Part shown: positions 23,158 through 34,943 of the stretch, piece by piece
How positions within the stretch are numbered: position 1 is the stretch's first letter
Layout: every line of letters begins with the position of its first letter
Assembly: GCA_003290165.1 (NCBI GenBank)
Contig: QNQO01009134.1
Span: forward strand, 1-64,000
Direction of reading: 5' to 3'
Source of the DNA: Berberis thunbergii
Lineage: Eukaryota > Streptophyta > Magnoliopsida > Ranunculales > Berberidaceae
DNA: 64,000 nt
Position numbers and translations under genes: made by a program
The notes under the pieces: model-generated
What the model was told of the DNA's origin: nothing
Seen by the model: the letters and a program-made list of their open reading frames with translations, nothing else
Database searches by the model: none

Positions 23158-24185
23158 TAATTAGCAAATTGTGGATCCTAGACCTTGGGGGAGGCCATGT
23201 TTTTTCGCACGGAAAAAAGCTGACTGAGTTTTTTGAAGAAACTTTCCTATTTGCGAGGAGCCGGAGACCAGCTCAGCGGGTCTTGCCTAATATGCTGCTG
23301 TTGGGTGCGGCATCATAAAACAGGTTGGAAATGGACATGGTCGATCTAAAGTAATCAAGATTCCAGAGCAGGAAATTAATTCAAAAACATCCTACCTTAT
23401 ATCTCGATGAAAATTCCAAAACAGGAAATTGATTCGAATAACATGGATCCAGAGTCCTCTATTTCCGTCAAGGAAAAGTTTCAATGTAAAGCTCTTTCTA
23501 AACGAAACGATACTGGTATATTCAAATAATGTCTCATGGTCATGGGTATCTTGACACTAGGACATTTAAACTTAAAATGACAATGATTATGAGCATCTCG
23601 AATGTGCAAGCTCAAAAATTAGATTTAACTTCTGATTCAGTTTTCAGAGTCATTTTGAATTTCAATTGAAACCATTGTAAGATAAGAGTATAGACCTGTT
23701 CTATTTGGACGAAGATACACTCGTCAAATGGTCTTGGATGCATAAGATCGATTGCCTTATGTGCGTAGCATAACCAAGTGTAAACGGTTGAAATATACGA
23801 GATTATTAATGGTATGACAGGACATAAAATGGGTAGGGACTAGAAATTGATTATGGTCTCATAAGTATTCCATATTTCATCCAGATTATTCTGCAATAAT
23901 CTAGGTCGAGATCAAGATCGTAGAGGATCATATCATATATCTCATGAAAGGGATTGTCTTATTAGCGAGGAAACGGGCGAGAGGGGGGGGGGGGGGGGGG
24001 GGGTTTAAAGACCCATTAACCTTTATATTAAAGAAATAAATATAGATGCCTCAAATACAATCTCTCAAAAATGAAAAGATTCTTTGTGAAAACAATCACA
24101 TAGAAAGCTTAACCAGAAAACCTAGGACTATTATAGTCTTCTTACTATGATTCTCAATCATAATCATCGAGTAAAGGTGATCAAT
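23158..24185. other. HSP70 upstream spacer, no gene seen
   Basis: AT-rich intergenic DNA. The only striking item is an uninterrupted run of 21 G at 23983-24003. The last three bases, AAT, are repeated after the right end of E4. Confidence 0.5.
23983..24003 (+). repeat. G21 homopolymer
   Basis: An uninterrupted run of 21 G in otherwise AT-rich DNA. Its true length is uncertain, because such runs are error-prone in both sequencing and replication. Confidence 0.9.
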
Positions 24186-24199
24186 CACTACACCACAAG

Positions 24200-25986
24200 T
24201 CCACTTTTATAGCATTTAATTATAGCATTTTTTGCACAATTGCTATTAAAAGTTAAGTTGCATCTAAAATAGCATCTAAAATCGCTATCGCTGTGGCGGG
24301 ATTATAAAACGCCAAAGAGCGCTCAGCCAAATATTTGACATGGCACCATTTTTCTTCTCTCCCTCAAACCTAAATTAAGACAAAAATTTCAAGTTTAACA
24401 TCAAATCTCTTCTTCCATTTCAATTTCGATTCCCCTCTCAACACACCCAAATTCCATCTTTCATCTCTTTCTCTTCGTTTCATTTCTTCAATGGCGAATT
24501 TCATCAATGGCGACTGACCAAGTTAGAACGAAGCAAGATAACTTCCCTCTTGTTCTCTCTTTGGCATGCTTGGTTTTTGCCCAATAGAGTTGGATTGAAG
24601 TAAAATTTTGACTTGTTTGTAGAAAGCGAGATCGATTTTGAGATAGTTTCAGAGCAAATCGATTACTCTTTTTCAATTAAAAGGGTGCGGTGGGTTTGCT
24701 TGATGTTCTTCAGCTTAACACGAAATCACCGCACATTTTGTGACGATTGGACCCCTCCCTCTCTCGTATTGAGCTTTCATGTTCATTCAAGGTAACTCAA
24801 CTTACCCTTTCTTGCTTTGCTTTGCTTTCAACGCCATTGAATCTCTCGATTTCGTTATGTCTCCTTTTTTTCATTTCTTGATTTTTTTTTTCAATTTTCA
24901 GTTTGTTTTGCTGACTTTGTGTTTCAGATCTCTAAACATTTTCTTTTGTTTGTTTGATTGAATTTGTCTCACTTTTTGCAGTTAAGGAATGGTAGATTTA
25001 GAGCTTTGAAGGATTACATTTATCTGGTAAGTCTCAGATTTGGCGTGCCTAGCCTTCATTTTGTTCGGGTTCGGTGGTGTTCTAGGTTTCTTAGTTCTCA
25101 AAATTTTCGGAACTAGTTATGATTTTACTTCAGTTTGTTTAGATATTAGAGTTCATGATCTTTTGATAGTTTAGTTGTTTTTTTTCTGCATTTCGCACTA
25201 GTTCATTCTGAGTTTTTGTTGCTTTGAGTTCAGATCGGAGTTAGAGGTGGAAAATTTTGGCAATTAGGAGTGTTTTACTTGATGTTGCGAACACCACCAA
25301 CCTCTCAAAGGTGTGTAGTATGAACTTAGAAAAAATAGAGTACTATGTTCTCATTACACGGTGATCGGTCTCTTCTTTGTATTATAGTGATTGTAGTTGA
25401 CAAACCCAAATGGAAATTTATCATATTATATACTGAATTTTTTTTAAGAAGAATCCAAGTGGCAATATACCCTTTCTTTCATATTTTGGCGAGACTCACT
25501 ATACCGTGCAATAGTCTACAATTTCAATTAATATGTTGACTGTAGTTAATGGTGGGTGCTCTTACTGATGTTTGTTAGCACTCCATAAATGTTTCTCTCT
25601 ATCTCTCATCTTATGCCCTGCATTTCTTCTTATTTTCTTACAGAATAAATTTGTGGAAATTGGAATTGCCAATTCACCTCCTTATATTAGAATCATTCTT
25701 GTTGTGATGCTTCATTCAACTAAAATGTATGTAACGTCGTATGAAACATTTGCTTGTTGAACACAATAATGCTTTCTCTAAACCATATTACAAAATTTAT
25801 TTCTTGTGTAGGTCAAGGTGATCGAGGACTCACGACCTGTAGTTCGTAAGGTAGCTGAATCTTTTGTGAACAAATTCTTCCCATCTAGATACCCTTATAG
25901 GTAGCCTTCACAATCAGTTATGTTGGTGATATAAATGTTAGTAAGATTGCAATGCATACAAGTTTTTCTTATAATCGTACTTATGC
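24200..25986 (+). other. left arm of E4, leader-like sequence and one exon-like block
   Basis: Subterminal motifs to about 24320 are followed by AT/CT-rich leader-like sequence. An exon-like block at 25812-25900 between TGTGTAG and GTAGCC reads VIEDSRPVVRKVAESFVNKF without a stop. I do not recognise its source gene. Nothing else coding was seen. Confidence 0.4.
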
Positions 25987-26009
25987 CACTACACCAAAAA
26001 TACCCATCA

Positions 26010-26360
26010 GCAACGGTTTTGAACCGTGGGGGTAACCACTTGTCATGGCTTAGAGGCATGGGCAGTAGAGGCGTCGCGAAATCATCATTAACGGCTCTAA
26101 ACCGTGGCAAAACATTTTCGCAACGGTTTTATGCTCGAGAAGGCATGATGAATTTATGCATTTAGCCACGGCTATAAGCCGTTGCAACGATAGTGGCCAC
26201 GGTTATAAGCCGTTGCAATCTGGCCACGGTTATAAGCCGTTGCAATATGGCCACGGTTTTAAGCCGTGGCAATGATGATGGCCACAGTTATAAGCCGTGG
26301 CCAGTCAAAACAAAATTAAAAAAAAAATAAATCTGGTTTTTTGTGATGGTTTGAAACCGT
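26010..26360. repeat. E3 left subterminal repeats
   Basis: At least six copies of GGCCACGGTTATAAGCCGTTGCAA and close variants in tandem, each nearly palindromic. Equivalent repeats occur in E6. Confidence 0.8.
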
Positions 26361-26577
26361 TGCAAATTAATATAATAGAAAAAAATTAATTTTTTTTGCT
26401 GTTACAGCAAAATCACAGCCCCACACCTGCAAAATCAGTCCTTACTAAGATGAATATTTTCTTCAAGTTATAGAGTATATCATAACAAAGCATCCATATA
26501 AAATCAAATCCTTACAACAGTCAACTCAGACTACTACAGGGCAGCAACCACAACAATCTTTGCAAATGAATACTTTA

Positions 26578-27195
26578 TTAATTCCTAGATTGTAAACATC
26601 TTAAGTCATGAACTAGTACACTCAATATTAGAACAGGCAAAAATGAGGAAATGAAGAAAATATAAGACATGGTATTGTATGAACCTGAAGAATCAAACAA
26701 CAACGACAAAGTGCCTATGCAGACTCTGTTATGTGCTCGAAGCTTTGCCTTTGCAGTGCCATGTGCTCGAAGCTTTGCTGGAAATGAAGGTCTCCTCTTG
26801 CTGGCCTTCTCATTGCTAGTTTTAATTTCCTTTGAGAACAACTCCTCATTTGTCACATGACCATTTTCTTCCTTCCCAGTGCTCTCTACAGTTGGTAAAT
26901 CAACAACAAGATGAGCATCATGCAACTCATCAACTATATCATCTGCTACCAATGACTTCAGAGGACTTCCTCCATGAAGATCTTTAGACATTTGTGCATC
27001 CACTTCTTTCTTCATCTTCTCAGAAAGCTCAACCATGCCCATATTTGGAACATGAAGCACTGGAGAGCCTGATGCCTTGCTGGTGGTGTGTCTCGGCTTC
27101 TCAACCTCAGTCCCAACCATGCCCATATCTGGAGAACCTGATGCCTTTGTAGTAATATGATTCAGTTTCTCATTTCTCTCTTAAATCAAATTGAC
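26578..27195 (-). pseudogene. captured coding fragment of unrecognised origin
   Basis: An open minus-strand frame of at least 180 codons (MVELSEKMKKEVDAQMSKD, SLVADDIVDELHDAHLVVD), hydrophilic and rich in Lys, Glu and Ser. It contains an internal repeat (KASGSP appears twice, each followed after a gap by MGMV) and a 30-bp tandem duplication at 26731-26790 (AKLRAH twice). Its C-terminal 30 residues are hydrophobic and look like read-through of non-coding DNA. It follows the NIK-derived exon on the same strand and may be spliced to it. No family could be assigned. Confidence 0.45.
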
Positions 27196-27290
27196 TAAAG
27201 TGACAACAGAGATAGTGGTTTTAACACACAAGCAACAAGCATAATCAAGCACTAAATAAATAAGACTAGTCTCCACTTACACAGATTGCA

Positions 27291-28073
27291 GATTACTGAG
27301 ATTTCCCATCCATGGTGAGAGGGTCCCAGATAAGCTTTGACTAGGCAGCCCTCTGATAATACAAAACCGAAACAACAACAAAAAAAATTACTTTCCAAAG
27401 AGAATGACTTCTAAAAGAAAGTGATTTTGATGGAAAGTATTTTTGGTATTGTTACTAGGAAATCATCTATAGTATACAAGGAAGATAGATAACAAACTAG
27501 AGTAACTTACACAACAACCACGGAGCCTTCAGTGGAGCAGGTAACCATCCTCAAGCTACAAGGGTCCACTGAATTAATATCCCAGCTCTCCAATACATTA
27601 TATGGATCAGTAGAAATATTGATATTTGTCACAGGATCTATAAATGATTGAATGGCTTTTGCAGCAGCAGTGCATCCCATGGCATGGGCAGAGTAAGAGT
27701 GTCCATGCAGAAGTGGCATGAGCTGAAAACATATCAAGTGAGCATATTATATACTTGAGGCAATCAGGGACAAAACACATTTGTGTAAATCGAATATACC
27801 ACAATATCTTATCCTAAAATCAGGTTAAAACACCGTGATATCTACAATATATGCACAAATACCTTGGAGTCCCCTTTGAATGCATCAAAAACAGCTTCTG
27901 TCGCCAAAGTGGCAGCCAAGGGTATAACCCCACCAGTCATCAACTTCGCATAACAAGCTATGTCAGGCAGACAGCCAAGGGTATAACTTCAAACATGTAA
28001 ACTTGGACAGGCAGAATTAAAAGTAAGCACAGTTGTCCTGCCTGGTTCTATAATTAATGCTCCAATGTGACCT
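27291..28073 (-). pseudogene. chimeric BIO1-type aminotransferase :: NIK-type LRR kinase fragment
   Basis: Three or four exon-like blocks read leftward. Around 28073-28027 lies GHIGALIIEP. At 27963-27863 lies [17 protein letters not shown], which includes the lysine expected to bind PLP. Both belong to the diaminopelargonate aminotransferase half of plant biotin synthesis (BIO1). The exon at 27722-27511 starts LLHGHSYSAHAMGC (BIO1). Without a stop it then becomes NVLESWDINSVDPCS and MVTCS, the N-terminal leucine-rich-repeat region of NIK-type receptor kinases. It ends at a good donor (GT|GTAAGT), and the next block, 27352-27291 (LPSQSLSGTLSPWMGNL), continues NIK in frame with its own donor. 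The fusion point is inside an exon. The role of any product is unknown. Confidence 0.85.
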
Positions 28074-28079
28074 GAACCA

Positions 28080-29814
28080 GATCCTAATAATGATAAGTGC
28101 TGAGATATATATGTTGAATAACTTCTGGCAAGATCTGAACCATCCCGACTTCTATTGAAGAGCTCGTCACGTGACCTGAAGGCTGTAACGAATATAAAGA
28201 ACAGGTTTCACCATGAGAAAATGAATACAAACTCAACAGCTGGAGGTGAAAAGATTTCAACTCACTCAAATTTTCAGGGCACAGATTTTCAGATTGCAGG
28301 TGAAAAGATTTCAACTCAATCAATTAGCCCTTCAAAAGATCAAATTTCTCTGGGGTAAGCTTGTTCAATATACTGAAAAGTGGAGAAATTATAAAGTCAG
28401 CACACATTTATGACCAAGTAACTTAGTGACTGAAAAAGAAGATAAAACATCCAAAATCAAGGGGACTAAACTTGCCCACCCTCTATCGCATACCCTTTCA
28501 ACTTAATCAATTGGCCCTTCCTAGAACTATTCATATTCAACACAAAGAGACAGGTGCATAGGACGCTTCAGTATTTTCATCAATTCATCCTAGGTGCATA
28601 TTTACTATCTAAGGTTGAGGATTGGATAGTGATTCAAGGGATTATTATCGAACACTTGTCTCATTCTAAGGCAAACAAACAACTAAGTCATTGGTCCAGT
28701 GAAGATAGAGATTTATCTATTTATTTTCGTTTCATATAATTTTTTAGAGCATAAATTCCTCTCCTTGATCAGGTGGTGCTTTTTCGTTCTAGATTTTCAT
28801 TGTTCCCTAGGAAAAGAGGCTCATTAAGGCTTGATTGACAAAGCAGAGAAAAATTGAAATCTCAATTAATTCAAACTATGCCCAATTAGGCTTACCTACT
28901 TATTCTAAAAGCATCCTATAGCCCTAATGAATGCAATAAGTAGAACCCTAATCTAAACAGGAAATTGATGGAAACTAGTGGAAGCAAAAGAAATCTGAGG
29001 TTGATTTGATAAAGCTTCACAACTCAATTCATTTCTTTTCTAAAATCTGATTACAAAATTTAGATAGTGGTCTAGTTAAAGAAAAAGAAAACCAAATCAA
29101 CTATCGTACCTTTACAGATGGTGTAAGTAACCTGTATGCTGATTTAATTGAAGTTGCAGCTTTATGTCGTGAAACGTCAGAAGCTTCTCTGGCATCACAA
29201 TCTTGGTCAGCATCTTCATCATAATCCTTGTTTAGAAAATTTCAAGAAAGTAATTAGTATGAGTATGTAATTCAATATCCAAGTTGCAATTTACCCGGAT
29301 CAGCTTCCTGCGATTCATGCATCACTTCAGTGTACGGTACAGGTTCTTTGAATGAAATACACAGCCACAGACAAAGAATTGGAGCAAAAGGTGTATTATG
29401 TTGAAAAAATTAAGTATATATTGTAAGACACTGTGAATACAAATCTCCAAAATAAACCAGAACACTTTTACCATGTGTGTGAGACAAAGGACAATCAGAA
29501 ACCTTTCGTCCAGATCATTGGAATGAGACCACATCAATAATAGATTCAATATATATGTATGTGCACGCCAGTGTGCATTGAAAACACATGAACACCAAAA
29601 GCATGCTACCATGAGCTACAGCCTTAAAGGTTCGATAATCCAATGTGGAATGCAGAACAACATGAGCTAGAGACATAGCTCCAGCATGCAAAGATGAGCC
29701 AAATACATAGGTCTAGCATGCCAAAGGCATGACAAAATGAGTCAAATTAAGGAACAGGCTACAAACTCACATACAAACATAATATAAAAGAAAATGAGAG
29801 GAGACGTATATACT
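28080..29814 (-). other. E3 interior with one unassigned coding-like block
   Basis: Mostly AT-rich. A stretch at about 29235-29120 on the minus strand reads DYDEDADQDCDAREASDVS without a stop and with a plausible upstream boundary; its source was not recognised. The rest shows no coding signal. Confidence 0.35.
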
Positions 29815-29959
29815 TTCCACTAACATAAGGAAGACCCTTTCGAGAATTCAGTGGGAGGTCTCCTTGCAATCCGGTTATGATCTCTGTAATGGAACGGACA
29901 ATTGCAGGGTCCTCACTATAGCTCTCGTAACACCTACCCCACCTTGGGGATTGGCAAAC
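29815..29959 (-). pseudogene. captured GH3 beta-glucosidase exon
   Basis: After an acceptor (TTCAG at about 29964-29960, minus strand) the block reads [18 protein letters not shown], then [11 protein letters not shown] and [22 protein letters not shown] is a signature of plant glycoside hydrolase family 3 exo-beta-glucosidases. Only this exon is present, and the expected donor at its end is not obvious. The catalytic Asp nucleophile region lies in other exons, so the piece is non-functional as an enzyme. Confidence 0.85.
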
Positions 29960-31056
29960 CTGAATGCAAAAAACAGATAAGGAGAATCAGAAATCAAATG
30001 TATCATTCTTGAAGTTAACAAGGTACTTGCTGTAAATTAAATATTTTTTATTCTTGAAGTATTATTCTTATATACTTTCCAAGTGCTCCCCTTCTCTATT
30101 TTTCCATTGTTTTACATTGAAATGTTTTTTCAATTTAGACAGCTTCTTAGATTCCGAATCACACGGGCAGAGTAAAGGACCTCGTAGTTGAAATTGATCA
30201 ACAAAGTTAAAAACTCGTGATATTTGTCATTACAATATGTCAATATCCCATTAGAGGGGATAACTAGAGACTTAAAATAAATAAATAGATAAATAAAACG
30301 ACTCTTCTTGCCAGTGGATATAATGGAAACCATCTACAGCAAATTATTAATTGTTGTTTTATCAAGTTAGAATGTCAAGATTCTTGCATTATTGAAAAAA
30401 AGATTTCTTTGCAGATTTTAAAAGATAGATTTGTTAAAGTGATATTATAGTAAATAGCAATATGCATGCATTAAACTCAGACCATTGTCCATATCAAGAA
30501 AAGCAGTTCTATGACCTACTAGGCATCATCCAACTAAATTTTTTTCAGAGATAGTTAGCTGACCACCTTTGTCAATGGTGCACATAACCCATAGAAGCAG
30601 CACCACAACGCCATAGGAATCATTCGTTTGTGCTCTACAATGAAAAAACACAATGTAATTGGTATTTGGTAATCTGATTCTCAATGACACAGTATTTCAG
30701 CATATTTTTGCCGCTCCTCCCACCTTTTACACAATATGAATACAAATGCTTTATTTTCTGATATTAAATATATATATTAGGTAATCTCCTCTTTAAGTTA
30801 AAATAAATGACTTAGGGACATAGTGAATATGAAAGAAAGAAGGAAGCTCCAACTATAGCACTTGCTCTTTCCTTGTTGTAATATATAACAAAATAATAAG
30901 TATCTCTTTTTATCATACATTGTCATAGTTCTATTTAGTTGTCATATCCATGTCATGTCCATATCCCATGTCATTTCTTTTGGGGAAATAGCTCGTCACA
31001 GACGATGCACTTAGAGAACTTAATCAACTAGTAAACTATTAATCAACATGTATTAC

Positions 31057-31141
31057 CTGCTCTCACCTCCAAAATGCAGTCCCTTTCATCTACATCATCC
31101 TTAGGAAGCATGGACATGAGCAGTAGGTTCTGCAACACCTT
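31057..31141 (-). pseudogene. captured organellar release factor 1 (RF1/PrfA-like) exon
   Basis: The minus-strand block reads LLLMSMLPKDDVDERDCILE and ends VRAG at a donor CAG|GTAATA. This matches the start of the peptide-chain-release-factor domain of RF1 (LLPKDxxDERxxILEVRAG), just before the part that recognises stop codons. A further open block at about 30640-30560 follows an acceptor, but it does not match RF1 and its source is unclear. Confidence 0.7.
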
Positions 31142-31599
31142 GCAATATCACAATAGTCACATGCACATCAGAAAATTTAATATATATAAGAACCAAATAA
31201 TCATATCACAATGAAAAAATATAATGAAACTTAACACAAAAATTGATAAAGGTAAACATACCCTCATCCTTTCTCCTTTATCCGGGCTTGGGACCGGCAA
31301 TGTAAAAAAGAACCTTTACATTGGCGGAGTTAAAAAATGGTTGTTATAAATTTAAAAAACATAGGTAAGTATATATATATACATATATTCAACAAGAAAA
31401 CAACACTACTAAGATTACATATTTGGGACTACCAAATCCAAATTAAAATTACAGATTTGGGACTACCAAAACCTAATCAGCCAGGAGTGTGTAAGTCAAA
31501 AAACAAAAATGACGTATAACTACTACTACTATAGTATTGCATGCAAGTCCACAAAAATAGCAAGCATGAATGATATCGTTCAAGGTTATAACTACCAAG

Positions 31600-32401
31600 G
31601 TAGTTGTAACTATCAATCATCAAGTTCCACATGATTTTTACACCATATGAAGAAATCACCAACGTCCAAATCCCCCATCATGTCTCCTTTTGGATTATTC
31701 TTGTAAAGTTTCACCTCAGTCATATATTTGAAGCATAAGGAAAGTCTGATATCTGTTGCAGGGTTCAATGATCCATGGCAATCACAAGAGAATTGATGGA
31801 TATGATCTACAACCTCTTTTGCTATCGCAATGACATTCTTATGCCAATCACAAACTTTGTATGTCCTTGACACTGAAGGAACATGAATGCTTGGAGAAGG
31901 AAACCTTGCAACACCTTGAGAAGATGGTGGTAATGGAGATGGTGGTAATAGAGATGGAGGTAATGGATTTTCTGGTTGCCTTGTCGATTATGCACGGGAT
32001 GAAGGTGTATCTTCAGTTCTTTGTGTCCTTCCTTGTGTTCCCTCACTTGTTGATGGTCTCACATAAGTTCCATTTTCAAGTCTCTCTCGTATCCATTGAA
32101 CATTTTCTTCCAATCTATCATACTTTTCGCTAAATTTTTTTACTTCCAATGTTTTATCCTAAAGCAATGAATGAGCGGGAAGTGAAACATCATACTTCCT
32201 TTTAGAGACGGTGGTTCCAACACAACGAACACGTCCCCTTTCTTCTTGGCCAAACACTTGGCTTAGAGGATCATTATCAATAGTGAGGTCAGTGGTACCT
32301 TGGGTTAAAGATTCTTGCAAGGCGACCTTTTTTGCTTTAACTTGTTCCTTAAAAAGAATGAAAAAATAAAATAACACAGGACACAAATAATATTCAAACA
32401 A
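31600..32401 (-). pseudogene. E3 TNPA-like second-protein remnant
   Basis: The minus strand reads NDPLSQVFGQEERGRVRCVG, the hallmark of plant En/Spm second proteins (DPLSQVFGxExxGRVRGVG). Next come a stop at about 32159, a coiled segment (KKFSEKYDRLEENVQWIRER) and a proline-rich repeat (LPPSLLPPSPLPPSS, about 31975-31920). The last part is a Cys/His-containing tail (VCDWHKNVIAIAKEVVDHI). Introns may explain some breaks. It appears shorter than the E2 counterpart and lacks a visible Ulp1 domain. Confidence 0.7.
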
Positions 32402-32740
32402 CTACAAAGTAAATTAAAGTAATATTCATTGGTGGAGACATTGCCGCGAGTACTGCCCATTTCTATCAATGACATTATAGATATTAACCATTATCAAACA
32501 AAAAGAAATAAGAAACAACTATATACACTACATTTATAGATAGTTTCCTTTAACAACATATCACCACAAATAGATTTTTATAAAGCATTAGAAAAGCCAA
32601 TCTGAATACTTAGCTACAAAGCTTCGCTTTCCCAACTCAATAGTCAAAATAAGAAACAAAGACAAAATAATTGGTCTCAACCAAAGAGGATTACTAAAAT
32701 AGCATTAGAAATGCATAAAAAAATATTGTAGCATAGTCAA

Positions 32741-33028
32741 TTAAAATTTTAGTAAGCTCTTCAGGTTGGGGTTGTCTTTCAAGATGCTTTGATACACAGT
32801 GGGAGTTTTCTTTTTATCGACAGTGTTCAAGCCTCTTTGAGTATGTAGAACTACATGCCACCCGTCATTTGATTGATCTTTCGAATAAAATACCCCACTT
32901 ACTTCTTGAGCTAAAATGATTGGATTATCTTCCACCTTTCTTTTGTCTTTTAGCTTTGACAAGTTTACCATCTCATGGTTCAAAATTGGGTCCACTTTAT
33001 ATGCATTTTTCATTTTTTTATTTTCCAT
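32741..33028 (-). pseudogene. E3 TNP2 transposase C-terminal remnant (DUF4216-like)
   Basis: The minus strand reads IILAQEVSGVFYSKDQ and GWHVVLHTQRGLNTVD. The AxQvxgVFYvxDp...W.VVl pattern is the DUF4216-like end of TNP2 transposases, as at 14280-14350 in E2. The catalytic part is absent, so E3 depends on another element for movement. A CT/TC-rich leader-like region lies towards its right end (34250-34610). Confidence 0.7.
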
Positions 33029-33473
33029 GGAAGCCTATAAAAATAGTTTGCAAGGGGGAAAAGCTTTATCTGATGATGTGTGTTGAAAGATCACAACTTT
33101 CATATACGCTCATCTCCCTTTCGTTTTCATTTAGACTTTGAAATAAAAACCTTTGGTAAAAGAAAAATAGTACAAGCAAAGGCCAGAGTGGAATCAAGAA
33201 CACATAATTTGAAGGTAGAAAATATTTTAAGGGGGTGGACATCATGGAAATTTTTACAACAACATGGTCATCTTCTCTTGTCACTTGTTTTCTATACAAT
33301 TCTGCTATCTTTGTAATCAAACACATCCTTAAAAATATAAGGAATCTACCTGGCTAACATAACTGATAAAAGGACATTTGATGCTAAAATTCTACCGCTG
33401 GTGATGTGAAGTATATGTTTATGTACTCTGTGGTTCTCCTTTAAAGACTGAAAAATATTTCGTGTCAACCACT

Positions 33474-33496
33474 ACCACCACCACCACCACCACCAC
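33474..33496 (+). repeat. (ACC)n microsatellite
   Basis: About eight uninterrupted CCA/ACC triplets inside E3, upstream of the TNP2 remnant. No coding use seen. Confidence 0.9.
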
Positions 33497-33549
33497 ATAG
33501 TATATACTTTACTACTATCCAAGAACTAAGTCATGATAGGTACATGTAA

Positions 33550-33735
33550 ACAAACATAATATAAGCTAAATAGTAAACATTACACTTGTACCATCATAAT
33601 ATAATCCAAACATGTAAACATAATATAAGCTAAATAGTAAACAAACATAATACATGTAAAAATAAGCTAAATAGTTATTCAACATGAGGTGAAAACTAGT
33701 ACCATCATAATATAATCCAAGACATGATAGAAATA
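33550..33735 (+). repeat. local AT-rich direct repeats in E3
   Basis: The units AACATAATATAAGCTAAATA (twice, plus a degenerate third copy) and ACCATCATAATATAATCCAA (twice) alternate over about 180 bp. Confidence 0.7.
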
Positions 33736-34943
33736 AAACATTACACTAATTAACTGAAATAATTTGAACTTCTAATTACTTCAATGTTGAGATATTACTA
33801 AACTGAAAGAGTTACCTTTATCCAGATGGAATCGAAAGAGTTTGAGAATAGCTTCGAATGATGGAGAGCAACAAAGAACATTTACTAATCCCTAAAATTA
33901 GTAAAAATAAATAAATTTTATTACACACTATAGATAAGAGCTGACTGAAGCCAAATATAAAAATCTCTATTTCTTAAAAATCAGTGAAAATGAACATTTG
34001 AAGAAAAAAAAATCAAAAACTGGTTTACTTCCTCAATCAAGAAGAAAAAAACACCTAACAGACATAGCAATTTCCCCATAAACCCATCAAGAAGAAAAAA
34101 GATTTTTTCCTCATTCGATTCTCTGCAAAACCCATCAACCCCATTCCATTTTCTGAAAAACCCATATTATATTTCACCATTTTTCACTATTTCTCCATTT
34201 ATTAGTGAAAATGGACCAAACATTCATCATAAACCTAAATGTAACAGAACAATTGAGATTGCAAATGGGTATTACCTCTGGTCGAGATCGAGTTCAAAAC
34301 TCAGCACGAGGTCGAACCACAGCTCGAGGTCGACGTCGCAAGTCAGCACGATCCTAGAGTTTTCGATCGATTTCTCTGATTTCTGATTTTTCTGCAATCA
34401 ACAACAAAACAAAATCAGTGATTTCAATTTTCCCCTCGAGCTTTTGAGACAAAAACATATATGCGATTTTCTTACAAAACCATTTCTCACCGCAAGGTCG
34501 AGGTCGATGGCTAGAGATTTCTCTGATTTCTGATTTCACCGCAATCAACACAAAAACAGATCTGTGATTTCAACTCTCCCCTCGAGCTTTTTCAGCCAAA
34601 ATGATTTTCTTACAAAACCCTAAACCTCTAAAATGAAAATGGAAATGAGCCAAAATGGAGGCGGGAACGCCAAATGTTTTTGCCAGACCTCGAAATTTCT
34701 TTCGCCCGCGTGAAATGCACTCGAGTTCTTCAATGTAGCCACGGTTTTGATTATTTTAACTGTCAAAAACCATGGCCATATCACATGCCTTTTAGTGTAG
34801 TAAGCCACGATTTTTATTTTCTTAGCCACGGTTCTAGACCGTTGGCCATTGTAGCCATGGTTTTTGACCATGGCTATAATGGCCAACGGTTTAGAGCCAT
34901 GGCCATCTCCCTGTAGCTAAACAGGCCTTTTGGTGTAGTGTGC

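Larger units (their letters stand above)
25987..34940 (-). mobile_element. E3: CACTA element with remnant transposase genes and multi-gene cargo, nested in E4
   Basis: The left end CACTACACCAAAAATACCC and right end GGCCTTTTGGTGTAGTG share at least CACTACACCAAAA as inverted repeats. TGC flanks both sides (25984-25986, 34941-34943), the 3-bp CACTA target duplication. Subterminal copies of GCAACGGTTTTNAACCGTGGC lie at about 26010-26360 and again at 34730-34915. The element's own genes (TNPA-like 31600-32401, TNP2 end 32741-33028) read leftward. Fragments of several host genes fill 26578-31141, all read on the same minus strand. E6 at 60987 belongs to the same family. Confidence 0.92.

Noticed and set aside
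34354..34916. Several 65-88 codon frames near the right end of E3
   Set aside because: They lie in the leader and palindromic subterminal repeats; repeated motifs keep them open.
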